DNA of 64,000 nt from Candidatus Dormiibacter inghamiae. GTDB lineage: Bacteria; Chloroflexota; Dormibacteria; Dormibacterales; Dormibacteraceae. The translations under genes were made by a program, and so were the position numbers. The stretch spans positions 62,001 to 126,000 of the forward strand of contig JAEKNQ010000040.1 in NCBI GenBank assembly GCA_016464825.1. Direction: 5' to 3'. Shown piece after piece: positions 26,196 to 35,625 of the stretch; position 1 is the stretch's first letter; each line of letters starts with the position of its first letter. The notes under the pieces are model-generated. The model was not told the DNA's origin. It did not search any database and was given only the letters and a program-made list of their open reading frames with translations.

Positions 26196-27508
26196 TCGGC
26201 GCGCTTCGGCTCGGGTCTGGGGGAGAGCCGGCGGTCGAGCTGCTTGCCGTCCGGCGTCAGCGCACTGACTCAGTGCCACGAGTGGTGCTGCTGTCGGTCC
26301 AGGCGGCGGTGATCCTGCTGCCGATGATCCGGCCGACAGGACCCGGCAACTCCTCGCCGGTGGATTTGGCCATCGCCGCCGCCATCGCGGCTTTCCTGCT
26401 CTGGGCCGGCTGGTCGGGGGTCAAGCTACGCGCGCCCTACTGGGGGGCCTGGTCCCTACTGATCGCCGGAGCTGCGATCGGGGCGCTGGCGGGTGGCCGC
26501 CCGGTCCCCGCGCTGCTCGACATCGCCCAGGACCTGGTGCTGATGCTCTGGGTGCTGGCGCTGGTCAACATCTGCCGCTATCCCGATGTGTTCCGGGTAG
26601 TGGTCAGGACCTGGGCAGTGGCGGCGCCGGTCTGGGCCGCGGTGTTGGTAGTCGCCTACTTCGGCCACATCGACGCCGTCTCCGGTGTCACCGCTCGCCT
26701 AGGGGTCCGCGCGGGGATGCTCTTCGCCGACCCGAACATGGCTGCCAATTACTGGTCCATGTCGGCCATGGTGGTGGCCGCCACCAAGTACCCGGCGCGC
26801 CGGTCGCTGCGGGTGCTCGCCTACATCGCATTGGCGCTCAGCATCGTGTTCAGCGGCTCGAACGGGGGCGCCTTCTACCTGGCGCTGGCCACTTTCATTG
26901 TCATCATCGGCTGGGGGTACCGGCGCTTTGGCATGCAGGGTGCCATCGGGCTGGCGTGCGTGGGCATTCTCATGGGCGGTGCGGCGCTCAACCTGGTCCA
27001 GCCACAGAAGATCCAGGCGTGGGCCGTAGCCTCCAATGTGCCTCTCCTACGCGATTCCTTCGGCCGGGCCGACCAGAGCCTGGGCCAGCGCACCCAACTC
27101 GTGAACGAGACCCTGGCTCTCCTCGACCAGGGCGGGATTTGGGGGCTGGGGCCGAACACCACCATCGACAACCTGAGGGGACGGCAGCAGGCCAACTTCG
27201 TCCATGAGGCTCACGACGACTACATCGAGGCGCTGGTCGAGCGGGGGTTGATCGGCTTCGCCGGCATTTTCCTCCTGGTCGGCTCGGTAGTGGTTCGCGC
27301 GCGCTCGGTCTCTGCTCGGCCGCTGGCGCCCGGCTACTCCGAAGCGCTGCCCAATCGGGTGCCCCTGATCGCTGCCCTGCTTGGCTTTGCCGCCTCGGCC
27401 ACGTTCTATCAGGTCCTCCACTTCAGGCATGGCTGGGCGCTGCTCGGGCTGCTGGCCGCGCTCCACCTGTGGGGCTATCGGCCGGCCGGCGAGGTGGCGC
27501 GCAGGTGA
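26192..27508 (+). CDS. Wzy/O-antigen-ligase-like polymerase
   Basis: This 438-residue membrane protein has about ten helices. The large outside loop near residues 270-345 contains QRTQLVNETLALLDQGGIWGLGPN and FVHEAHDDYIEALVERG, which is the Wzy_C/O-antigen ligase signature with its conserved HD(D)Y-type element. ADPNMAANYWS and FSGSNGG are also typical of this superfamily. The GTG at 26192 is preferred because it gives the same 4-nt overlap seen across the operon. It probably polymerises the lipid-linked repeat units flipped by the next gene product. Confidence 0.88.
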   Translation: MIGALRLGSGGEPAVELLAVRRQRTDSVPRVVLLSVQAAVILLPMIRPTGPGNSSPVDLAIAAAIAAFLLWAGWSGVKLRAPYWGAWSLLIAGAAIGALAGGRPVPALLDIAQDLVLMLWVLALVNICRYPDVFRVVVRTWAVAAPVWAAVLVVAYFGHIDAVSGVTARLGVRAGMLFADPNMAANYWSMSAMVVAATKYPARRSLRVLAYIALALSIVFSGSNGGAFYLALATFIVIIGWGYRRFGMQGAIGLACVGILMGGAALNLVQPQKIQAWAVASNVPLLRDSFGRADQSLGQRTQLVNETLALLDQGGIWGLGPNTTIDNLRGRQQANFVHEAHDDYIEALVERGLIGFAGIFLLVGSVVVRARSVSARPLAPGYSEALPNRVPLIAALLGFAASATFYQVLHFRHGWALLGLLAALHLWGYRPAGEVARR

Positions 27509-29508
27509 GCCTGGTCTCGCGGGTCGTCGGGCGCTCCTGGCAGCTTCGCCGCAGCCCATTCGTCGGCAACCTGATCGCGCTCGGTGGGTCGCTGGCCAGC
27601 GTTGCTGTTGCGACCCTGCTAGTAGCCCGAGTGGGAGGTCCCTACGGCGTCGGCCAATACGCCCTGCTGCGGATACTGCCGTGGCTGGTGGCGATCATCG
27701 TATCGAGCGGCCTGCCCTACGCCATCTCCTACTTTCTTGCCGGGCCGACCCGGGGCGATCGCCGGGTCCCATCGACCATCCTGGCCATGACCCTGCTCGC
27801 CTCAGTGACCGCGATGGCGGTCTGGGCGGTGGCCTCGCCGCTGCTCCGCCCTCTGTTTTTCAGGGACCTCAGCACAGTGCTGGTCGCCTGGGCAGGGCTG
27901 AAGGTGGGCAGCCGGCTGGTCGTCATCACCGCCAAGGCGGCGTCTCAGGGCAGTGACGATCTCGCCGGCAGCAACGTCGGCATCCTCCTTGAGGAGTTGT
28001 CGTTTCTGCCGATCTACCTGGTGCTCACCATGCTGCATGGAGGCTACGGAGCGATCATCGGCTCGCTCGTCCTGGCGGATGTCTTCACCGGCGCGGTGGT
28101 CTGGCTGCGCCTCGCCCGGCGTGGCTTCTTCCGCGGCTTGGGCCGGCCGTCCCTCGAGTTGGGGCGCCGGATCGCAGCTTTCGGGTTCCGCAGCCAGATT
28201 GGGAACATGATGACGCTGCTCAACCTCCGGCTGGACTTCGTGCTGGTCGACATCCTGGTCGGGACAGCGGCGCTCGGTACCTACTCAATCGCCTCCAAGT
28301 ACGCCGAGCTGGTCCGGCTGCCGCCGATCGCCGCCAACTGGGTGCTCTACCCGCGTTTTGCCAAGGACGACCCAGCCAAGGCAGTCCATCGCGCCAAGCG
28401 GATGATCTTCCGCCTGGGGCTGCTGACCGCGTTCAGCTGCCTGCCCCTGCTTCCGGCCTCAGGCCTGATCATCCCGAGGCTCTACGGGCACTCCTTCGAG
28501 GGCGCCATTCTGCCTGCGCAGATCCTCTTCCTCGGCCTGATGGGCGAGGGCGTTGGGGCGGTGATCAACGCCTTTCTCTACGGCCGTGGCAGACCTGGCC
28601 TGGCCTCGATCGCCTCCGGCAGCGCCCTGGTGGTGACGCTGGTGCTCGACCTCCTGCTGATCCCGCGGCTGGGCTCGGTGGGGGCGGCGATCACTTCCAG
28701 CATTGCCTACCTGACCACTGACGCCCTGCTGGTCGCCTTCTTCCTGCTAGTGAGCCGGCCGGGCCGACTGCTGCCGAAGCTCGAGCCTATCTTCCCCGAC
28801 CTGCCAGCCCTGCCGCCCAGCCGGTTGCGACGGGCCCTCGACATAGCCGTCGCGGCGGCCGTACTGCTGGTCAGCTGGCCGCTGCTAGTGCTCCTGGCCA
28901 TGGCAGTCCGGATCAGCGCGCGCGGCAGCGCCATCTTCAAACAGGAACGGGTGGGCGAAGGCGGCGTGCCGTTCATCTGTTACAAGTTCCGCAGCATGCG
29001 GCCGGTGCTGGGCGGGCCCGGCGTCACCGCTGCTGGGGATCCCCGGATCACGCGGCTGGGCCGGATCCTGCGCGCGAGCAGCCTGGACGAGCTCCCTCAG
29101 CTGCTGAACGTGCTCCAGGGCGACATGACGCTGGTCGGTCCCCGGCCGGAGAGCATTGAGTTGGCCAGGCGCTACCCGCCCGGGCTGCGGGAGATCTTCG
29201 CCTACCGTCCCGGGCTGACCGGTCTGACCCAGGTCCACATGCGCGAGAACCTACCGCCCGGCCTGGAGGACGTGGAGCGGCACTACCTGGAGGAGATGGT
29301 TCCATGGCGTGTGGCAATGGACCTTGAGTACCTGGATGACCCCTCGCTCGGCCGCACGATCGGCGTGATGGCGGAGACTGTCGACCACGTTATCGAGCAT
29401 GGACGCGTCCGGCTGGGCCACGAGCGTTACCGGTTTCGGGGGGAGCCAGTGAACGGGCAAAGAAGCGCTGCCGTCTCGGGCGGCAGCCAAGGGAGAGCAA
29501 CACCGTGA
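27505..29508 (+). CDS. Wzx-type flippase fused to a polyprenyl-phosphate sugar phosphotransferase
   Basis: This 667-residue fusion has a MATE/Wzx-like flippase (about 1-430) with twelve or more helices: VARVGGPYGVGQYAL, FGFRSQIGNMMTLLNLRLDFVLV and GTYSIASKYAEL. A monotopic phosphoglycosyl transferase domain (about 437-650) follows: an RALD-led membrane hairpin, IFKQERVG, CYKFRSM, LDELPQLLNVLQGDMTLVGP and RPGLTGLTQV. The Asp-Glu of DELPQ (about 527) is the catalytic pair of this family. Normally the two activities are separate proteins. No stop or frameshift lies at the junction. Start GTG 27505 overlaps the polymerase stop (GTGA). Confidence 0.9.
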   Translation: MSLVSRVVGRSWQLRRSPFVGNLIALGGSLASVAVATLLVARVGGPYGVGQYALLRILPWLVAIIVSSGLPYAISYFLAGPTRGDRRVPSTILAMTLLASVTAMAVWAVASPLLRPLFFRDLSTVLVAWAGLKVGSRLVVITAKAASQGSDDLAGSNVGILLEELSFLPIYLVLTMLHGGYGAIIGSLVLADVFTGAVVWLRLARRGFFRGLGRPSLELGRRIAAFGFRSQIGNMMTLLNLRLDFVLVDILVGTAALGTYSIASKYAELVRLPPIAANWVLYPRFAKDDPAKAVHRAKRMIFRLGLLTAFSCLPLLPASGLIIPRLYGHSFEGAILPAQILFLGLMGEGVGAVINAFLYGRGRPGLASIASGSALVVTLVLDLLLIPRLGSVGAAITSSIAYLTTDALLVAFFLLVSRPGRLLPKLEPIFPDLPALPPSRLRRALDIAVAAAVLLVSWPLLVLLAMAVRISARGSAIFKQERVGEGGVPFICYKFRSMRPVLGGPGVTAAGDPRITRLGRILRASSLDELPQLLNVLQGDMTLVGPRPESIELARRYPPGLREIFAYRPGLTGLTQVHMRENLPPGLEDVERHYLEEMVPWRVAMDLEYLDDPSLGRTIGVMAETVDHVIEHGRVRLGHERYRFRGEPVNGQRSAAVSGGSQGRATP

Positions 29509-32500
29509 TGATGGAATGGATTGCTCGGCGGCAGAGCAAGCTGCGATCTGCGACGCTGGCCGCCGGGCTAGCGCTGGCGGGCGGGCTGCTGACTGGCGTA
29601 GGTGCCCAGGGGGCGGGTTCGACCCTTTACGTCAACATCGGCAGCGGCAGCTGCAGCGACTCGGGCTCTGGCACCCAGGCCCAACCCTTCTGCCACATCC
29701 AAGCGGCGGCAACACAGGCGACCGCGGGGCAGACCGTCAGCGTGGCCGCCGGGACTTACAACGAGGACGTGTCGCCAGCAGCGTCGGGCACTTCCAGCGC
29801 CCCGATCACGTACACAGCGGCGGCCGGCGTCAAGGTGACCGGGGGCATCGAGGGCTTCGCGCTCTCCAACCGCAGCTGGATCACCATCCACGGCTTTACT
29901 GTGACCACCACCACCGGCCCCGGAATCTACACGAATGGCGGCTCCAATCTGACCATTGATGGCAATCATGTGACCAAGGCCGGCTCCCCCAACCCAGGCC
30001 AGACTGCGGCCGGCATCCAGCTCGTCGGCACCACCAACTCGCTGATCTCCAACAACCTCACCGACTACAACACCGATCCCGGCATCTACCTCAGCACCGG
30101 CTCGACAGGTAACGACGTCAACCACAACGTTTCTGCCTTCAACGCCGAGCAGTGGCAGCGCAACGCGCAGGGCATCAACGACATCGCGAGCGGCAACACC
30201 ATCCGCTTCAACCTCACTCACGACAATGAGGACTCCGGGATCCAGATGTACCCAGGCGGTGACAACACGCTGGTCACCGCCAACGTCTCCTACAACAACG
30301 GCGACCACGGGATCGATGACCTCGACGTGACCGGCGGCAGGGTCATCGGTAACACCGTCTACCACAACTGCACCTCAGGCATCAACGTCGAGGGGACTTC
30401 GGGCAGCTACCTGGTCGAGAACAACATATCTGTCGACAACGCCGTCTATCCCGCCTACAAGGGAATCGCCTGCTCCCGGCGGGCGGGCAACATCGGCATC
30501 TACGATTCCGCACCTGCCTCGACCACCGCCGACTACAACCTGGTCTGGCTGACTGCGGGCAGCCCGATGTACGTCTGGAACGACACGAGCTACGACTCCA
30601 CCGCTTCGTTGAATGCCGCCACCGGGCAGGAGGCCCACGGGCTGACGGCGTCACCCGGCTTCGTCAGCTCTGCGGGGTACAACCTGCACTTGGTCGAGGG
30701 CTCGCCGGCCATCGACTCGGCCAACTCCGGCGCCAGTGGCGAGCAGACGCGCGATTTGGACGGCAAGCCGCGGATCGACGACCCCACCGTGCCCAACAGC
30801 GGGGCCGGCCCGCGCACCTATGACGACCGCGGCGCCTACGAATTCCAGCCGGCGACCGACACCCAGGCGCCGACCGTGCCGCAGAACGTGCGCGCGGTGG
30901 CGAACAGCGGGACCTCGGTCACGGTCAGCTGGTCGGCCTCCACCGACAACGTCGGCGTGACCGGCTACGACGTCTACCGTGGCGGCAGCAAGGTGGCCCA
31001 GGTAGGCGCTTCAACTCTCAGCTACACCGACACCACCGTCCAGCCGAACACCGCTTACAGCTACACAGTCGACGCCTTCGACGCGGCCGGCAACCACTCC
31101 GCACAATCGGCGGCCGCGTCGGTCACGACCCCTGGTGGCAGCGATACGCAGCCGCCGACGGTGCCTCAGAACGTGACAGCCAATGCCAGCTCGCCGACCA
31201 CGGTGACCGTGGCCTGGTCAGCCTCCACCGACAACGTCGGGGTGACCGGTTACGATGTCTACCGCGGCGGGACCAAGGTCGGCCAGGTCAACGGCTCAAC
31301 GCTGACGTACACAGACCCCACAGCCCAGCCGAGCACCACCTACAGCTACACAGTCGACGCCTTCGACGCGGCCGGCAACCACTCCGCCCAGTCGAGCGCG
31401 GCCAGCGTCACGACCCCGGCGCCGGCCAATCTGAGGTTCGATCAGGCCGGGTCGGTGGCGACTCCCAACACCGCGACGTCGACCACCATCGCATTCACCT
31501 CCCCGGTCGCGTCTGGAGACCTGCTGGTGGGCTGGTTCGCGCAGTACAGCGCCGCGGGCCAAGTGCGGGTCTCCGACTCTATCAACGGCGTCTGGACCCG
31601 TGCCCCAGGCAACCTCGATTTCGGCGGCAGCGGGGACATCGCCCTCTACTACCTCGCCGGTTCCAAGGCCGCGCCCGGCGGCCTGACCATCACAGTGAGC
31701 GCCGCCACCGGCACGTTCCTGCAAGCGGCCGCCGCGGACTACTCCGGGGCGGGTGCGCTGGACCGGATCTCGATGGCGAGCGGCAACAGCACCCAGGCCA
31801 GCTCCGGAAGCACGGCCGCAGTGCCAGCTGGCGAACTCGTCTTCGCTGGCCTCCAGACCGGCGCCTCGCCGGGGAGCGCCACCGCCGGCAACGGCTTTAC
31901 GCTGCGCACGATCACCGGTTCCGCCGAGGCAGCTGCCGAGGATCTGTTCCCAAGCGCTGCGGGCGCTCAAACCGGCATCTTCAACCTGCCCAGCTCGGCC
32001 GACTGGTACGCCGTCGTCGCGACCTTCAAGGGCTCCGGCTCGGCCGACACCCAGCCACCTACGGCTCCGTCCAACGTACGGGCGACCGCCGCCAGCACAA
32101 CCTCGGCCACGGTGACCTGGTCGGCCTCGACTGACAACGTCGGGGTGACCGGCTACGACGTCTACCGGGGCGGGGTCAAGGTCGGCCAGGTGGCCGGCTC
32201 CACGCTGACCTACACCGACACCGGGTTGCAGCCCAACACCACCTACAGCTACACGGTGGACGCCTTCGACGCCGCCGGCAACCACTCGGCGCAGTCGGCG
32301 GCCGCCACGGTGACCACCCCGGCCGGCTCCGACACCCAGCCGCCGACGGTGCCCCAGAACGTCACCGCGACGGCGAGCTCACCGACCTCGGTGACTGTCG
32401 GCTGGTCGGCCTCGACTGACAACGTCGGGGTGACCGGCTACGACGTCTACCGGGGCGGGGTCAAGGTCGGCCAGGTGGCCGGCTCCACGCTGACCTACAC

Positions 32501-33218
32501 CGACACTGGGTTGCAGCCCAACACCACTTACAGCTACACGGTGGACGCCTTCGACGCCGCCGGCAACCACTCGGCGCAGTCGGCGGCCGCCACGGTGACC
32601 ACCCCGGCCGGCGCGACCCATCGATTCGTGCAAGCAGGCTCGGTGGCTACACCCAACACATCGACGACTGCGACGATCGGCTTCGGCCGCCCAGTTGCCG
32701 CCGGCGACCTGTTGGTGGGCTGGTTCGCTCAGTACGATGCGGCCGGCCAGGTCAGGGTGAGTGACAACATCAACGGCGCCTGGACCCGCGCCCCCGGGAA
32801 CCTGACCTTCGGCGGCAGCGGCGACATAGCGCTCTATTACCTGCCCAATTCCAAGGCGGCAGCCACGCTGACCATCACCGTCTCCGCCGGCAGCGGCACC
32901 TTCCTGCAGGCGGCCGCGGCCGAGTACTCGGGGGTTAGGACCCTGGACCAGATCCACATGCAGAGCGGCGTCAGTGCCACCGCCAGTTCGGGCGCCACCG
33001 GCTCGGTGCCGGCGGGCGAGGTCGTCTTCGCCGGTCTGCAGACCGGCGCTTCGCCCGGGACCGTCGGCGCGGGCGCCGGCTACACACTGCGGACCGTGAC
33101 CGGCGGGGCGGAGGCGGCGGCCGAGGATCAGCTCGCCGGCCCTGCCGGCCCCCAAACGGGGACCTTCAACCTGCCAAGCTCATGCGACTGGTACGCGGTG
33201 GTGGCGACTTTCAGGTGA
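29505..33218 (+). CDS. Secreted parallel beta-helix protein with four FN3 domains and two repeated C-terminal-type modules
   Basis: This 1237-residue protein has a signal peptide (about 1-37) and a right-handed beta-helix (about 40-440) with stacked coils such as LTIDGNHV, SLISNNLTDY and GNDVNHNVS, beginning with the surface-helix opener GSGTQAQPFCHIQAA. The module order is then FN3 (about 452), FN3 (546), module X (642), FN3 (847), FN3 (942), module X (1038-1237). Module X begins QAGSVATPNT and contains DLLVGWFAQY. Start at GTG 29505 overlaps the fusion gene; two ATG codons follow. It may be a glycan lyase/epimerase or a surface scaffold; beta-helix catalytic residues are not identifiable by eye. 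Confidence 0.85.
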   Translation: MMMEWIARRQSKLRSATLAAGLALAGGLLTGVGAQGAGSTLYVNIGSGSCSDSGSGTQAQPFCHIQAAATQATAGQTVSVAAGTYNEDVSPAASGTSSAPITYTAAAGVKVTGGIEGFALSNRSWITIHGFTVTTTTGPGIYTNGGSNLTIDGNHVTKAGSPNPGQTAAGIQLVGTTNSLISNNLTDYNTDPGIYLSTGSTGNDVNHNVSAFNAEQWQRNAQGINDIASGNTIRFNLTHDNEDSGIQMYPGGDNTLVTANVSYNNGDHGIDDLDVTGGRVIGNTVYHNCTSGINVEGTSGSYLVENNISVDNAVYPAYKGIACSRRAGNIGIYDSAPASTTADYNLVWLTAGSPMYVWNDTSYDSTASLNAATGQEAHGLTASPGFVSSAGYNLHLVEGSPAIDSANSGASGEQTRDLDGKPRIDDPTVPNSGAGPRTYDDRGAYEFQPATDTQAPTVPQNVRAVANSGTSVTVSWSASTDNVGVTGYDVYRGGSKVAQVGASTLSYTDTTVQPNTAYSYTVDAFDAAGNHSAQSAAASVTTPGGSDTQPPTVPQNVTANASSPTTVTVAWSASTDNVGVTGYDVYRGGTKVGQVNGSTLTYTDPTAQPSTTYSYTVDAFDAAGNHSAQSSAASVTTPAPANLRFDQAGSVATPNTATSTTIAFTSPVASGDLLVGWFAQYSAAGQVRVSDSINGVWTRAPGNLDFGGSGDIALYYLAGSKAAPGGLTITVSAATGTFLQAAAADYSGAGALDRISMASGNSTQASSGSTAAVPAGELVFAGLQTGASPGSATAGNGFTLRTITGSAEAAAEDLFPSAAGAQTGIFNLPSSADWYAVVATFKGSGSADTQPPTAPSNVRATAASTTSATVTWSASTDNVGVTGYDVYRGGVKVGQVAGSTLTYTDTGLQPNTTYSYTVDAFDAAGNHSAQSAAATVTTPAGSDTQPPTVPQNVTATASSPTSVTVGWSASTDNVGVTGYDVYRGGVKVGQVAGSTLTYTDTGLQPNTTYSYTVDAFDAAGNHSAQSAAATVTTPAGATHRFVQAGSVATPNTSTTATIGFGRPVAAGDLLVGWFAQYDAAGQVRVSDNINGAWTRAPGNLTFGGSGDIALYYLPNSKAAATLTITVSAGSGTFLQAAAAEYSGVRTLDQIHMQSGVSATASSGATGSVPAGEVVFAGLQTGASPGTVGAGAGYTLRTVTGGAEAAAEDQLAGPAGPQTGTFNLPSSCDWYAVVATFR
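32121..32612 (+). repeat. Near-identical tandem FN3-coding DNA repeats, 285-bp period
   Basis: The DNA from 32121 to about 32327 recurs from 32406 to about 32612, exactly 285 bp (95 codons) later, with only about two silent-looking differences (ACCGGG/ACTGGG and ACCTAC/ACTTAC) over about 205 bp. The first two FN3 domains of the gene are more diverged. This points to a recent duplication or gene conversion of one FN3 unit, and is a site where assemblies or copy number may vary. Confidence 0.85.
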
Positions 33219-34582
33219 AGTTAGCAGAGATGGCACTGCCGGCGGTACCGGCCGTCCGAGCGGTGCCGGGGTCAGTGGAAGCGGCTCACCTCGAGGACGC
33301 GACAGCCCTCCGCAAGCACGCGGGCGAGGCCTCCTACTACGTCACCCGATGGCTGCAGATGATGCGCTCCGGATTCAGCAACTGGATCTGGCCTTCGCTG
33401 CTGCTGACTGTCGCCTGGCTGCTGCGGCCGGCGCCCTGGCCGTTGTCGCGGTTCTGGGATCTCCGCATCACCCTGCGCAGCCGGGAGGGCTTCCGGCTGC
33501 TAGCCCGGCTGAAGGACGTGCCGGGGCCGGCCGATGTCTTCGGACTCGGGGAGTACGACTTCAGCGTGATCGACTTCGGCCACGTGCAGACGGTGGTTGA
33601 CGTCGGCGCCCACGTCGGCGGCTTCAGCCTCTGGGTCGCCGGTAGAGCCAACTGCCGTGTCTATTCCGTCGAGCCCAACCCGGAGACTTTTGCCCTCCTC
33701 GGCGAGAATGTGGCCAACGCCAACCTGGGCGGGCGAGTCACGCTGCAGCGGGCAGCGCTGGCGGGCGAGTCCGGCGAGAGAACCCTGCACACGGACCGCT
33801 ACTCCACCGATGCCGGCATTGTCGGCGGCCGGCGCAGCGGGGCCGACTTCTCGGTCGAGGCTGTCACCCTCGAGCAGGTCGTCGAAGCCTGTGGGTTCGA
33901 CTGGATCGACCTGCTCAAAGTCGACGTAGAGGGGGCCGAGCACGAGCTGGACGACTCGGTTTGGACGCGCTCGCTCGAGCGGGTAGGCGTCCTAATCGTC
34001 GAATGGCATGGGCTGGTCGCGGGGGACCACGAGCGCCTCGTGCGCACACTGCGCGGCGGCGGCTTTCGAGTCGCCGTAGAGCTCCGGAGCACAGACGTGC
34101 TGCTGGTCGCCTGGCGGCCTGTCTCGCCGGCCGGAGCCGCAGACGACATCGTGCCCGGCCACCCAGAGCAATGGCGGCTGCTGTCGCCACCCGGGACCGT
34201 GCGGGTCCGGGTCCCCGTCTCGCGGCCCGCCCGCCGTCGGCTGTCGGTGCAGGTCAAGGCGCTCCCTCGGGGGACGCCGGTGGCGCTCTACGACCGGGTC
34301 GTCGGCTCCCGCGGCCGCTGCGACCGCTTCGCCCTGGCTGCGGGGATCCGGCTGGACAAGCACCTGCTGGCGGCGCCTTCCCTGTTCGCTCCGGCCTACT
34401 ACATCGAGGACCATCCGATCCCCATCGCCTATTTCTGCCGGGAGCTGTTCGTCATGCATCGCGGCCATCCCAGCGTCACGGCGACAGTGGGTGGCCTGCT
34501 CTGGCTGGCGGAGCGCTTGTCACCCTGGCGGCTGCTGGGGGCCGTCGCTCCGGTGCGCCTGGCGATCGGGAGGCGCGCTTGA
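33215..34582 (+). CDS. FkbM-family SAM-dependent methyltransferase
   Basis: This 455-residue protein has an N-terminal region (1-110) with one hydrophobic stretch (WIWPSLLLTVAWLL). The Rossmann SAM-binding fold begins at VVDVGAHVGGFSLW (about 127), then YSVEPNPETF, LKVDVEGAEHE and VLIVEWHG, all diagnostic of FkbM enzymes that O-methylate sugars. About 190 extra C-terminal residues have no recognised domain. GTG 33215 is chosen over an earlier ATG (33182) because it gives the GTGA overlap used throughout the operon. Likely methylates a sugar of the polysaccharide. Confidence 0.88.
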   Translation: MKLAEMALPAVPAVRAVPGSVEAAHLEDATALRKHAGEASYYVTRWLQMMRSGFSNWIWPSLLLTVAWLLRPAPWPLSRFWDLRITLRSREGFRLLARLKDVPGPADVFGLGEYDFSVIDFGHVQTVVDVGAHVGGFSLWVAGRANCRVYSVEPNPETFALLGENVANANLGGRVTLQRAALAGESGERTLHTDRYSTDAGIVGGRRSGADFSVEAVTLEQVVEACGFDWIDLLKVDVEGAEHELDDSVWTRSLERVGVLIVEWHGLVAGDHERLVRTLRGGGFRVAVELRSTDVLLVAWRPVSPAGAADDIVPGHPEQWRLLSPPGTVRVRVPVSRPARRRLSVQVKALPRGTPVALYDRVVGSRGRCDRFALAAGIRLDKHLLAAPSLFAPAYYIEDHPIPIAYFCRELFVMHRGHPSVTATVGGLLWLAERLSPWRLLGAVAPVRLAIGRRA

Positions 34583-35625
34583 GCACGCCTTTGATCCAAC
34601 TGGCCAAGCCGGTGGTGAGCGACCTTTCGCTGCTCATGGCTGGCGCCGAGGACCTGGACGGCCTGATCGACGTGCCCGGCATGCACTCGATTGTGGTGGG
34701 GATCTCCAAGGATCCCAACGCGAAAATAGTGGTGCTGCTGATCCCCAACGGTGACCGCCTGCCGGCCTACGTGGTCAAGGTGCCGACGACCGACATCGCG
34801 GCGGCGAGCGTCGAGTCGGAGATCCACACTCTGAGCGCGCTCGAGCGTGTCCTTCCCGGCTGGGTGGGGCGCCAGGTGCCGCGGGTGGAGGCCGTGCTCC
34901 ACTTCAAGGGTCGCCCGGCGCTGGTGATGACGGCTCTGGCCGGCACGCCAATGACCACTGGCTACCACCGCTGGCGGCACACCGCCCGGCCCAGTCGGGT
35001 GGCGGCCGACTTCGAGATGGCTGGCAATTGGCTGGCGGCCCTGCAGGCGGCGACCGCCGGCCCACGCCGCCCGGTCGAGCTGTGTTCGGGGCTGGCTGAC
35101 ACGCTGCGGTCGCGCTTCGCCGGCGACACCTGGCTGCCGCCTGCACTGGAGATCATGGGCGAGGCACGCCGCCGGCTGGCCACCACCGCGGCGCCGCGAA
35201 CGGCAGTCCATGGCGATTTCTGGGCGGGCAACATCCTGGTCGACGGGAACGAGCTGAGCGGCGTCGTCGACTGGGAAGCGGGCTCTACCTCCGGCGAGCC
35301 GATGCGCGACCTGGTCCGCTTCGCGCTAAGCTACGCTCTCTATCTCGACCGCCACGTGCTGAGCGGTGTGCGCGTTCCCGGCCACAACGGCCTCAGGGTA
35401 GGAAGCTGGGGAGCGGGGATTGAATACGCGGTCTCCGCCCAGGGCTGGTTCCCGGACCTCTTTCGACGGTTCCTCCAGGGCGGCATGGCCCGGCTGGGGG
35501 CCGACCCCCGGTTCTGGCGCGAAGCCGTCCTGGTCGGAATCTCTGAAGTCGCCGCGGTGGCCGACCACATCGAGTTCGCCCGCCGGCACCTCCACCTGCT
35601 GGCCAAGTTCAGTGAAACTGGTTAG
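34579..35625 (+). CDS. Aminoglycoside-phosphotransferase-like kinase
   Basis: This 348-residue APH/choline-kinase-fold protein has the catalytic Brenner motif HGDFWAGN (about 211-218) and the metal-binding GVVDWE (about 230-235). The N-lobe includes YVVKVPTTD, where the Lys would contact ATP. The TTG start at 34579 overlaps the FkbM stop (TTGA), which fits the operon pattern; the frame is open upstream but the homology begins after this start. Within a glycan operon it may phosphorylate a sugar or a small substituent rather than an antibiotic. Confidence 0.8.
   Translation: MSTPLIQLAKPVVSDLSLLMAGAEDLDGLIDVPGMHSIVVGISKDPNAKIVVLLIPNGDRLPAYVVKVPTTDIAAASVESEIHTLSALERVLPGWVGRQVPRVEAVLHFKGRPALVMTALAGTPMTTGYHRWRHTARPSRVAADFEMAGNWLAALQAATAGPRRPVELCSGLADTLRSRFAGDTWLPPALEIMGEARRRLATTAAPRTAVHGDFWAGNILVDGNELSGVVDWEAGSTSGEPMRDLVRFALSYALYLDRHVLSGVRVPGHNGLRVGSWGAGIEYAVSAQGWFPDLFRRFLQGGMARLGADPRFWREAVLVGISEVAAVADHIEFARRHLHLLAKFSETG

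Noticed and set aside
32121-32612. Tandem repeats considered as a CRISPR-like or mobile element
   Set aside because: The repeats keep frame, encode FN3 domains, and lack spacers, terminal inverted repeats or a transposase.
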